Assembly: GCF_964656455.1 (NCBI RefSeq)
Contig: NC_135715.1
Span: 161,664,437-161,728,436, forward strand
Length of the DNA stretch: 64,000 bases
Direction: 5' to 3'
Source of the DNA: Halichoerus grypus
Lineage: Eukaryota > Chordata > Mammalia > Carnivora > Phocidae
The first letter of the stretch is position 1. The number at the start of each line of letters is the position of its first letter. Positions 24,099 through 37,239 of the stretch are shown here, piece by piece. The notes beneath the pieces were generated by a model, which saw nothing but the letters and a program-made list of their open reading frames with translations, did not search any database and was not told the DNA's origin. Both the position numbers and the translations under genes were made by a program.

Positions 24099-26045
24099 TT
24101 TAAACTGTAATGTATATAGACATACAGAGAATGTAAATGGAAAAATAAATCTTTATAGTGGAGAGTAATCTAATTAAAACCCTTAATTGATTGGAAAATA
24201 TTCTGATTTGAAGAGAAAGAAACAAAAGTTGAGAAAATAGGAGGTCCTTGTTCTTGATGTTTCCAAAGGATAGATCTTAGAAGAGAGATTTACCTTAGTA
24301 CAGTGAAGAACTTTTAATCTTTCAGTGCTGTCTAAAGATGATCTCTCAGTTACTATGATAACTCACTTATATTTGCATATACTGATTTATATTTAGAAAT
24401 ACAAATTTTATTACAGAAACATATATAGATATGGGAAAAATAAATTATACACACATGCACATAAAATTCCCTAAGAGTCCTTGAAATGAAGCATGAAAGT
24501 TTAATCATCTTTTAAAAATTTTTAGATATTTTAGAGTATGGTTTATGTGAGGAATGAAATCAGAGGCCTGTTACCTTCTACTTCTGGAACAGTAATAGTG
24601 TGTTTAATAAAGAAAATCTTTCCTAGGCAGCTTGAGTGGATTACTTTTCTTCTAATTATATAACTAGTTAAATTAATTATCGTTGAACCTTTGCTTCATT
24701 TACTTATTAAATTGCTTTGTTGACCTTAGGGAAGTGGCAGTTTTCTTTCTTTTCCTTTTTTTCTTTCCTTTGCTTTAAATAGACTAAACTATTGATAAAT
24801 ACTTGCTGCTCTTTAGATGATATTTGAGAAAAGCCTACCAGCTGTGTAGGGCATGACTTCTTAGCTACCTTGACAAGCAGTAACTAGATGTACAGTTCGT
24901 TATGATACTGGCAGGTTTCTGTGTATGTGCGTTTCCCAACATAACAGCCAGAAAACTTAAGCTTTCTGTTCTGAAGATATTCATGGTTCTAAAACCCTTG
25001 TCAGAGCATCCTTCCCTTCTGGTCTCCCTTTTCATTTCTATAACTTAACAGTTATAAACCAAATGCCATATCTGAAAATGGCATCCAGTGCAAGCTATTA
25101 CTTGTTTTGTGACATTCAGAAAAGAAAATTAAGCTTAGAGTTGAGTATCTTTCAGTTAAAAAAAAACAAAACAAAAAACCTGTTTGTTAAATATGTACTA
25201 AGTCCTGAGATCTTTCTTGGTCTGCCATTATTTCCTGACACGGGAAGAGTTCAGGCATAGGTAGGATGAGTGCATGACAGAAATGTTCTAATATGCTCTC
25301 CACTCGAGGCTCGTGAGCTGTAGATTTCTTTTAACCTCTAACTGCTTTAGTCTGAATCCGTTTCCTGTCACCTCACGATTTCCTTTCTTATATGGGATCA
25401 AGTCCCCATTCTTATGTAACCTTAATTACTTCCTTACAGCCCCCAGCTCCAAATAATAGGCACGTTGGGGTTAGAGCATTTTAAAAGGGGACACAGACAT
25501 TCAGTTCATAGCACCAGCCTTGTTGAATAAGCCTCATGTCTGATCTAGACTCTTAGGCAGTGGCAATAAGGAGATGCCTAAGAGGCAACATTGCTTCATT
25601 ATTCTTGGGCCCCTGAGTCTCACTTTCTCTGCATGTAACCTGGGGAACACTGCAACCACCTCGAGAGTGGTTCTGAAAATGACATGAGAGGACCTGTGGT
25701 GTTTGGCCCATGGTGGATGGATGCTCTGTAAACGGTAGCTACAACTTTCATTTTGTGTTTTCCCTATTAGGTATTTTATTCTTAAAATAATTTCTTGTCT
25801 TTTCACAATCTTTTTCAGGTATCATTTTCTTCTAGTAGTATCTTTTCATTTTCCCCCTTTTTAGTCCCTCTGTTCCCCAGTATTGTCTCCATACCCTCAA
25901 GCTTCTCATGTTACTATTCCCTTTGCACTTCCATCTCTTCTTTCTGTCCACTCCAGATTGAAGCTTCCTCTTGGCTTTTTTCTCACAAATTTTCCAAGGA
26001 TGGAAATTTGCCTTTTCTAAAGATTATTGTTGTGTTATGCTTATT
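24099..26045. other. FAM117B intron, largely unassigned
   Basis: Mostly unrecognised. The text at 25290-25520 (GATTTCCTTTCTTATATGGG, CAAATAATAGGCACGTTGGG) looks like an old interspersed repeat of unknown family, and 25600-25690 faintly resembles MIR. Confidence 0.45.
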
Positions 26046-26200
26046 TTAAAAAGTTTTTATTTATAAATTTATATTTTATTTATAAATTTTATTTATAAAA
26101 ATTTTATTTATAAATTTTAATTTATAAAAATTTTTATTTATAAATTATTTTTATTTATTTTATTATATTACAATAAATAAATATTTTTATTTACAAAAGA
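26046..26200. repeat. AT-rich repeat of TTTATAAATTT-type units
   Basis: Over 150 bases of almost pure A/T. Self-complementary units such as TTTATAAA recur about every 11-20 bases. Confidence 0.85.
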
Positions 26201-26685
26201 GGAGAAATACAGGTTTAACACGGAGTTCTATATCATACAACAGGGTAGTATCCACTGAATGGAAACCAGTGATGCTTGGCAGCCCTGTTACCTTTGTCTC
26301 CTTGCCCACCTTCCCCTGAAAGAGGTTTTTCAAAGAAACCCCCCTAAATGAAGAATCACATTTCTTTACTAGATAGCAGGACAGTAGGTGGGATGATCTT
26401 CTGGCGCGCTGTTGCTATTAACTTTAGCAGATACCTCTGTCATTCTTGTTTCATATTTTACTTTGAGTATCTTGTCAGGAAACCATGTAATATCCTTTAA
26501 TTATGTAATCAATTATTTCTTTTCAAAAGTAATGCTGTGCCAGTGGAAAAAGAAGAAAATGAATTATATCTTTTTTTTCCTTAACATATTAAAATCATCA
26601 CAGGGAAGTTATGCTCATTTCTACAATCTTGCTGCTATATGTGGACTTTGAGACTGATTTTGTTTTTTCCAACCAAAATATTTTT

Positions 26686-26892
26686 CTTTTTTTTTTTTTT
26701 TAAGACTTTTTATTTATTCATTTGACAGAGAGAGAGACAGCGAGAGCAGGAACACAAGCAGGGGGGAGTGGAAGAGGGAGAAGCAGGCTTCTTGGTGAGC
26801 AGGGGGCCCGATGTGGGGCTCAATCCCAGGACCCTGGGATCACGAACTGAGCCCAAGGCAGACGCTTAATGACTAAGCCACCCAGGCGCCCC
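26686..26892 (-). mobile_element. Can-SINE, left arm of an inverted pair
   Basis: Antisense copy. CCAAAATATTTTT is repeated on both sides. A sense copy starts 49 bases further on. Confidence 0.92.
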
Positions 26893-26940
26893 CAAAATAT
26901 TTTTTTCTGATAAATCACCTTTTAAAAAACTTTTTCCCAG

Positions 26941-27154
26941 GGGTGCCTGGGTGGCTCAGTCATTAAGCGTCTGCCTTTGGCTCAGGTCATGATCCCAGGG
27001 TTCTGGGATCAAGCCCTGCATCGAGCCCTGCATCGGGCTCCCTGCTCGGCAGGAAGCCTGCTTCTCCCTCTCCTACTCCCCCTGCTTGTGTTTCCTCTCT
27101 CGCTACGTCTCTCTCTGTCAAATAAATAAATAAAACCTTTAAAAAAAAAAACAA
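26941..27154 (+). mobile_element. Can-SINE, right arm of an inverted pair
   Basis: Sense copy. AAAAAACTTTTTCC is repeated on both sides. It ends about 385 bases before FAM117B exon 5. Confidence 0.92.
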
Positions 27155-27538
27155 AAAAACTTTTTCCTTGGACTATAGATAATTGTGACACTAGAGGACT
27201 TTTAAGTTATGTTCTAAAATCTGAACTCTGTTACAGTCATAAAAGAATTTTTGATATTGACATTCTTTTAGTATTTCCCTTTATCCATACTCTCTTTACA
27301 GTCCTCATAGATGTGAATAAACTTCTGAATTCTACCTTGATTGTCTGGAGTTTTGGCTTTAAATTATATTTTGTGTATACCAAGGAGCATGTTTGATGGT
27401 TACTCACGCTTTTTGTGAGGCCTGTAAGCTTAATTTTGATTTATTTTAGAGTTATGCATGTCAATGGGAAGTATGCTTCAAACTAGAGAATTTAAAGGAA
27501 ACATATTAAAGCTCTCTTCTCCACTGCTTTTTCTTCAG

Positions 27539-27682
27539 GCTCCTGTTCCAAAGAGTGCACTTATTCCAGTAATTCCCATCACCAAATCAACAGGCTCCCG
27601 GTTCCGGAATAGTGTGGAAGGATTGAATCAGGAGATTGAAATAATCATTAAAGAGACTGGGGAAAAGGAAGAACAACTTATA
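27539..27682 (+). CDS. FAM117B: FAM117B coding exon with ETGE motif (exon 5)
   Basis: A 144-base exon of 48 whole codons (phase 0 to phase 0). The acceptor is TTTTTCTTCAG and the donor GTAAGT is near consensus. It encodes APVPKSALIPVIPITKSTGS, then RFRNSVEGLNQEIEIIIKET and GEKEEQLI. The codons at 27653-27664 spell Glu-Thr-Gly-Glu, the tetrapeptide by which NRF2 binds the KEAP1 Kelch domain. I recall a report of FAM117B binding KEAP1 and raising NRF2 activity; I cannot check it here. About 380 bases upstream lies a close inverted pair of Can-SINEs. The exon can be skipped without a frame change, and skipping would remove the ETGE. Confidence 0.96.
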
Positions 27683-28150
27683 GTAAGTAATCCTGTATCT
27701 TAAAATTGTCCTTCCACATTAACTGTTCTAATTATTTAAAAAGTTACAATTTCAGTTTCCATATTTACTTATGTTCCTTCCTCCTCGTTGAGAGACAATG
27801 AAAATATGTCTCTCTTGAAAAACTTTATCTTAGCAAGTGAATGAAAAGTTGTCATTTCTTTGCATCTCCTAGAGACAACTGATACGGCTTAAATTTAGGT
27901 CCCTGAACAGAAACTACTTTTTGTTTATCCATATTTAAAAATCACTAGACAGGTGATACACTTCTCATTTGCTGTAACTCCATGTAACAAAAGTTTAGAT
28001 TCCAAATTTGTTGGAGAGGGAGGGATATGACTTCAAATACTTTCTAAGCATGAATCTACCTCTTCCTTATTGTTTGATTGTGAGTTACTATTTGGTTGAC
28101 TTTGTGATCATGAAGTGCAGTTCTGCTTACCTATAATACACATAAGACAC

Positions 28151-28318
28151 CGGGAGCCTGGGAAGCTCAGTCGTTAAGTGTCTGCCTTCGGCTCAGGTCA
28201 TGATCCCGGGTCCTGGGATTGAGCCCTGCATCCAGCTCCCTTCTCGGTGGGAAGCCTGCTTCTCCCTCTCCCTCTGCCTCTCTCTCTCTCTCTCAAATAA
28301 ATCTTAAAAAAAAAAAAC
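28151..28318 (+). mobile_element. Can-SINE
   Basis: Slightly diverged sense copy (GGAGCCTGGGAAGCTCAGTC). ACACATAAGA and ACATATAAGA flank it. Confidence 0.9.
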
Positions 28319-28805
28319 AAAAACATATAAGATATAAGAATGATTCCTATGTAAGACACAGAAAATTCCTGTTTATATTTAAAAGCATGTCACAGAGTAT
28401 ATTTAAGGTTTCATTCTTCAGTGAAAGAGGAATTGGGGAGTTTGAAGTAGTATTTTATTCATGCTTAAGATACCCTCTCCATGAAGATTAAAGGTTGGTT
28501 TAGCTTAGAAAAACACAGCTCCCACACCCTTTTGTCCATCCTGCAGGATGGGAGTAACCCCCCGATGTCATAAAGGTAAATGAATCAAAGGTGTACAGGG
28601 AGCTGGTTTTCCTGCCAAGTGAGCCACACAAGATGTCCTCTGAATGTTCTTCTTGATTTCCCCCTATAATTACCATTGCTACCATTAACCTTTCCCTTAT
28701 TAAGGAAGGTTTCTTTGGAAAAACTCTTTCAGGGGGATGTATGTGGGCAGAGGGAGAAAGTAACAGGACCTGTCATCAAGTATCACTAGTTCACACAATG
28801 GATAA

Positions 28806-30124
<1,319 letters not shown>

Positions 30125-30225
30125 TCCACTAATTAAATCACAACCCCTGGGGGGTTGGATACAGGTACCAATAGTTTTTAATGCTCTCAGGTGATTCCAG
30201 TGTGCACCGAGGTCTGACACGCACA
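30125..30225 (+). mobile_element. MER5-like fragment
   Basis: CCCTGGGGGGTTGGATACAG followed by CAGGTGATTCCAGTGTGCAC resembles the right half of MER5A. Confidence 0.55.
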
Positions 30226-30659
30226 GAATTAAACCCTTTGGTTGGGCTGTGTGTTCCTTATCAGGAATCTGCATAATTAACTACTACTTATTGTTAGGAT
30301 TAAAAGGAATGGTAAATACAAACCTTTTAGCACAGCTCCTGGTACTTAGTGCTCAATTAAATGTAACACTGCCCCCCCCTTTAAAAAAACATGGCTATTA
30401 AAATCTGCCCCTTGTTGCCCATACTTTTTCCTTTTACTTCAGTAACAAGTCGGAACTCCGTGAATTTTGTGTAATGCTTTATTTCACTTTAGGAGCCTGG
30501 TGACTGGTTAGCTTCTCTGAATTTCTTTTATAAGAAAACAGGGCCACAGTGCTACTGCCCGCAAAGAAAATTTATAGCTTAGTTGACACAGACTGAAAAT
30601 TTAGAACACTTAGGTAACATATCAGGAATTTTAAGTTAATGTAGTAGAAACTGAGGATA

Positions 30660-31235
30660 TCAACACTGAACAAGAATGCCAGAGTTAAAGAAGTATTTGC
30701 TTTGATAGGGTAAATTTGGAAAGATTTCAAAACTTCGAGCTAGACTTTGAAGGAAGTTTTGGCAAATGAATAGAGATGGACCTCTGAAGTAAGGAGAAGC
30801 CTTTGGTGCACAGTGCAGGATGTCTCCTGACTGCTGGAACAGAGATTGTAACTTAGAGGAGCAGAGAAATCAAACTGAGAAATTCTGAAGGGCGGGCCGG
30901 GAGCGAATGATAAGCAACCAGTGAAGAGCCATCTCAGTTACATGTACTGGGAAGAAAGGAACTGGCATTTGAGTCTGATTGCTGCGTATATATCAGAAAT
31001 AAGGGAGCAAGATATCAGTGTTAAGTGCCGTGAATTAAGTGAGATAGGCCTAAGCTGTAGTAATTGTAAGTGGAAAAGAAAATTTTTTTGTTTATGCATT
31101 TATTTAGCAAACATTAATTATCTCCTCTTTAGCAGGTATTGTGTCAGATCTTGGGGGGTGGTGTTGATGAGTAAAACACTGTTCTTACCCTCAAGTAGTT
31201 CGTGGTGTCGGGGGAGGCCATATACAATTAAAATT
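30660..31235 (-). mobile_element. L2-like fragments, antisense
   Basis: Two diverged L2-type pieces just before FAM117B exon 7. The 105-codon + strand frame here is repeat text. Tentative. Confidence 0.4.
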
Positions 31236-31273
31236 TAGTATGACTGCATTTGTGTGGTAGTATTTCTTAGTAA

Positions 31274-31417
<144 letters not shown>

Positions 31418-31439
31418 TAAGTATCCCCCCAAATAACTT

Positions 31440-31900
31440 TTATTATGAGAATTTTCAAGTAAGTTGAATAGTACAGTGATCACTCCTATATATCCACAAC
31501 CTGGATTCTGTAGTTAACATTCTGTTAATATGTGCTTTGCCTGTGCATGGTCGTGGTAGTTTTTGAAGTGTGTAGAAATAAGTTGCAGACATCATGACGC
31601 TTAACCGTAACTACAATTTAATATTTGTTTCCTAAAAGTAACCATAGTACTCCTACATAACCACAAAACCATTATCCCGCCAAACAAAATTAACAGCAAT
31701 GCTTAATACCAACTAATATCCAGTTGTTTTTCACGTTTCCTCACTTGTCCCCAATGTGTCCTCTGTGGCTGTTCTTTTTGAATCTGTATACAGTCAACTT
31801 CACACATTGAATTTAGCAGTATTTTTATTCAAGGTAGACCATGGATCTCACCTAGTGTGGTTTCCTTCTTTCACGGATTGAATTCCCTTCAGATTTTATG
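31440..31900 (-). mobile_element. Old antisense L1-like fragment
   Basis: Diverged L1M 3'-type sequence downstream of FAM117B exon 7 (AGTACAGTGATCACTCCTAT near 31471). The similarity is modest. Confidence 0.5.
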
Positions 31901-32659
31901 TACTTTTGGTTTCTAGTTCTTTAAACAGTATTAGAAGTATTTTGTCTGTATTGGAAATAGAATTCTACAACTTTGTAGAATCAGGTTACTGTGATGAAGA
32001 TAATGTAAGAAGCAGGATTTTAAATAGTGTCTAGTACTGTTGGTATGTGATCTCCTGTGCTCATATTTCTGCTGACTGGTACTCTAGGGAAGTACTATAA
32101 TTTTAGACGCAAAATTTGCTCAGAATTAGCCTTAGTATTTTCAGTAGCCATGGCTCCTGGCTTTGTAAGTGGTGGCTACAGGGTTGTAGGTATGTGTGAG
32201 ATAGCAGATGAGGTAATGAACGTTATTTGGGGGTGTGACGGTAGTACCGAGCCCTCCCCTTCCAGTCTCGCTATGGTTGCACGTCTAAGAGTCACCCTTC
32301 TGGCTTTTTCTCGTTTGTGAAACCTGAAACACAATGTGAAGATTGTCCAGCCTTGTCTGACTCACATCATTGATCTTTTTCCTCCTTTATGAACATCTTG
32401 GAATCATTTTGAAATATGGCATCCTTTTGTTCCTCTGTGTGCTCCTACTGTCAGTGCTTCCTTTAACCTAAATTCTGAATAATTTTGCCACACAAAGGGC
32501 ATTGTTTTTGAATTCCCTCAATTTCTATACTAGGAAATCCCAGATGTCAGTCTCCTATCTGCTTTTGTGACAGTAATTGAAAACTCCGTTTTAGCAACTG
32601 CTTCCCCCCCACCCCCGCCATGCCTACTATGTTAGTCTAAAAGCTTGACTGGTGCAAGT
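31901..32659. other. FAM117B intron, unassigned
   Basis: Contains an 87-codon + strand frame (32057-32320) without recognised similarity or splice-supported borders. Confidence 0.5.
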
Positions 32660-32810
32660 GGAATTTCTCTGGATCTGTTCCATGGACTCCCTGAATCATC
32701 GTCGTCTGGGGTATGAGTTGGAACTGCAGATTCCCAGGCCCCATCCCAGGCCTAATGCATAAATATGGAGGTAGGACCTGGACTGCGCATCTCTAACAAA
32801 TACCTCATAT
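32660..32810 (+). mobile_element. MER5A-like MITE
   Basis: GAACTGCAGATTCCCAGGCC and CCCATCCCAGGCCTAATGCA are typical of MER5A. The ends are indistinct. Confidence 0.65.
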
Positions 32811-32967
32811 TTTTTATGCCCAATTTGCAGATGCTGGCTTGGACTTTTCCATGAGAATTCTTAAGACGTGGAATCATTTTACTAAGTAAAAATCAAATGG
32901 TCTAAATGGACCTTTTTGGAGTTGAGCTCATTGATTTACTCATTGGTAGTTAAAATTGCCCAATGCA

Positions 32968-33179
32968 GGGATGCCTGGGTAGTTCAGTCAGTTAAGCACC
33001 CGACTCTTGATTTCAGCTGAGGTCGTGATCTCTGGGTCTTGGGGTCGAGCCCCGTGTGGGGCTCATACTCAGCACGGAGTCTGCTTGGGATTCTCTCCCC
33101 CTCTGCCCCCCCGCCCCCCGCTCGTGCTCGTGTGCTCACTCTCTCTTTCTGAATAAATAAATAAAATCTTTAAAAAAAA
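32968..33179 (+). mobile_element. Can-SINE
   Basis: Older form (GACTCTTGATTTCAGCTG). ATTGCCCAATGCAG and ATTGCCCAAATGCAG flank it. Confidence 0.9.
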
Positions 33180-33518
33180 AAGATTGCCCAAATGCAGAGA
33201 AATTGTTGATTCGCTCAAAAGCAGTTTGAATTCCTTTTATAAATGACTTTAAGTGAATATTTGTTGTGTAGGTTGGTGTCCTGTGGTACCTGCCTTAAAC
33301 TCTTGCATTTGGAAAATTTCTCAGGACTTAATATCTGAACTATGTCTATACTGCTACATTATTTGTATCTAAAGGGAGGGAAAAATGGATAGGGGTGTGT
33401 GTGTATATGGCTGGATAGCTAGATCAAAGAAATAGAAGGTAAACCCTAACATCTTACATGGTTTATGGCATATCCATCTGTTATTAGAAGGGTACTCTTT
33501 TTAAAATGTACATAGTTT

Positions 33519-33718
33519 GGGGCACCTGGGTGGCTCAGTCGTTAAGCGTCTGCCTTCGGCTCAGGTCATGATCTCAGGGTCCTGGGATCGAGCCCCGCAT
33601 CCAGCTCCCTGCTCAGCGGGAAGCCTGCTTCTCCCTCTCCCACTGCCCCTGCTTGTGTTTCCTCTCTCGCTGTGTCTCTCTCTGTCAAATAAATAAATAA
33701 AATCTTTAAAACAAAAAT
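33519..33718 (+). mobile_element. Can-SINE
   Basis: Full-length, little-diverged copy. TACATAGTTTG and TATACAGTTTG flank it. Confidence 0.92.
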
Positions 33719-35469
33719 AAAATATACAGTTTGTTATACATTATACTGATATAAAAGATGTGTAGCATACAAAAACTTACTCTTTTTTTAAGCATTTTCA
33801 TTACGTTTCAAAAACAAATGAACAGCAGTAACCCAAGAATGGATTCCTTAGAGGTAATTTTAACTTTCTATCAATAAAACAAATTACTCAAGGTCTAAAA
33901 AAATTAGTCTCTTTTGCCCTACCTCTGTCAAAATGAGAGCAAAACCCACTGGGCACACTAGGAACAAACACACATAGATTATTGGTCCTAATTAAAAATT
34001 TTAGGCTTATTTAATCATTCTTCTAGAATATTTTTAACTCTTCTGGTCTAAAAGCAGTAACTCTGATCTGACCTGGAGATTGGAGTGGGGTGAGGGTTGA
34101 TCTCTGGTTTCTAGAAATGCACGTTTATTTACCTGAAAGAAAATAGGTGGTTGAATTTAGACCCAGAATTTAAACCACATTTTGTACTTTCAGTCTCTGT
34201 ATTCTTTGTGATACAGTACATACCATAGCCATATCGTTTCTACTTAGTCCTTTTTTAAAGAAAGTCAAATATGCTATTTCTTCCTCCAAACTAATAAATT
34301 CCTTGGCCTCAGTTACCTTAGAGTCCTAGATATTATGGCCTCTTTGCAGTATAGAGGTATTAGTAAAAATATAACATGACCCTCCTTGTCTCTCTCCCTC
34401 CTTTCGATTATAAGTAACTTGGACCCACCATTTTCTTTGCTGATAATTTATGCCTGCATTAAAAAAAACACACAAGCCTTTAAAAAAAAGACAGGAAAGA
34501 ATTCTTTGCATCAGTATAAGAATACCTAGAATTACTATGCAGCCCATCCATCAGTTTTTCAGAAAGTTAGCTTGCAAACAGTTATATCCGCTTTGAGACA
34601 CAATCCTTTTGGAATAATTTCTTAAGGAAAAATGAAAATTTAAAATTAGTTCTGAGATTTTTTTTTTTCTATTTATGGTTATTAAGTTGAAGAAAGCTTT
34701 AAAGTAGTATTAGTACTTGCAGCTTCGATTACCGTAGGTATATACCGGTTTTCCACTCCAGTGGTGGTTAATATGTTTCTTGGGTAGTATGCGTCTAGAA
34801 AAATGTTAGGGATCAGGAGTGATTCCTCTTGCTAGGTTGGGGTGGCCACTGGAAGAGGGAACATTAAGGAAGGTTTTTTGTTTTTTGGGGGGTTTTTTTG
34901 GGGGGGAGGTTGGTGCTTTTTACTGTTACTGTTTTGTTTGATCTTGGTGCTAGTTACTTATTACTGTTTATATTATTTTGTGTGAGATCTATTTTAATGA
35001 AAGCAGTAAGGAAATTAAGTAATTTTTAACAAGATAACCCCCCCAAAATTAATTAACTAAGGAGGATTGGCCTTTTTTCCCTAAAAATGAAAGTTATTTC
35101 TAATAATTGCACCTTCAGAAGAAAATTCAAGCATTTTTTAATTATAGAAACCTAACCTCGACCTCCTATCTTCTTTAAGGAATTGAAAACCATACTCTCA
35201 TACAGTAAAAATAGAGGAGTGTGTGCCCTTCTTATCACTAATCTATCCAAATACACTTGTGGTCCTAAAAGTGCTTGATGTTGGAACAGTGCACAAGTAA
35301 AACATCAGTTAAATGATTTCTTTGTTCTTAAATTATTGTATTTGTCAAAGCTGTCCTTGGGTAGTATTCACTATTAATAAAATCTGCCCACCAAAAACAT
35401 TGTCTACTTGGAGCTTTTTTTGGGGGGGGGGCACCATTCCCATTCCCCAGGTCTGTTGTTTATTCATTT
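33719..35469. other. FAM117B intron, unassigned
   Basis: AT-rich with T and G homopolymer runs near 34875-34910 and 35418-35432. No exon or named repeat seen. Confidence 0.5.
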
Positions 35470-35650
35470 CTTTTTTATTTTAAGATTTTATTTATTCATT
35501 TGTTAGCACAAGCAGGGGGATTGGCAGGCAGAGGGAGAAGCAGACTCTCCACTGAGCAAGGAGCTCCATGTGGGACTCACTCCCAGGACCCTGGGATCAC
35601 CACCTGGGCCAAAGGCAGATGCTTAACCGACTGAGCCACCCAGGTGCCCC
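35470..35650 (-). mobile_element. Can-SINE
   Basis: Antisense copy. TGTTTATT is repeated on both sides. It is the last SINE before a SINE-free stretch of nearly 6 kb. Confidence 0.9.
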
Positions 35651-35659
35651 TGTTTATTA

Positions 35660-35810
35660 ATTTTTTACAACCCAGCTCAGATGTTACTTCCCTTGTAAGC
35701 CTTCTTGCTACCAAATTCTCCCTCTTCCTCTGTGCCACAGGTTATCCACTCCCCTGTGCTATTTTTAAACCTTTTACAAGACATTTTTATCACATCTGTC
35801 AGACCCTTTA
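35660..35810 (+). mobile_element. L2 fragment
   Basis: CAGCTCAGATGTTACTTCCC and AAGCCTTCTTGCTACC resemble the coding end of L2 ORF2. Confidence 0.55.
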
Positions 35811-35879
35811 TAGGCGTTCTTGACCTTTTTTTGTGCTGTGGACACCTTTGGCAGTGTGACAAAGATTAGAGATGCTTGA

Positions 35880-37239
<1,360 letters not shown>

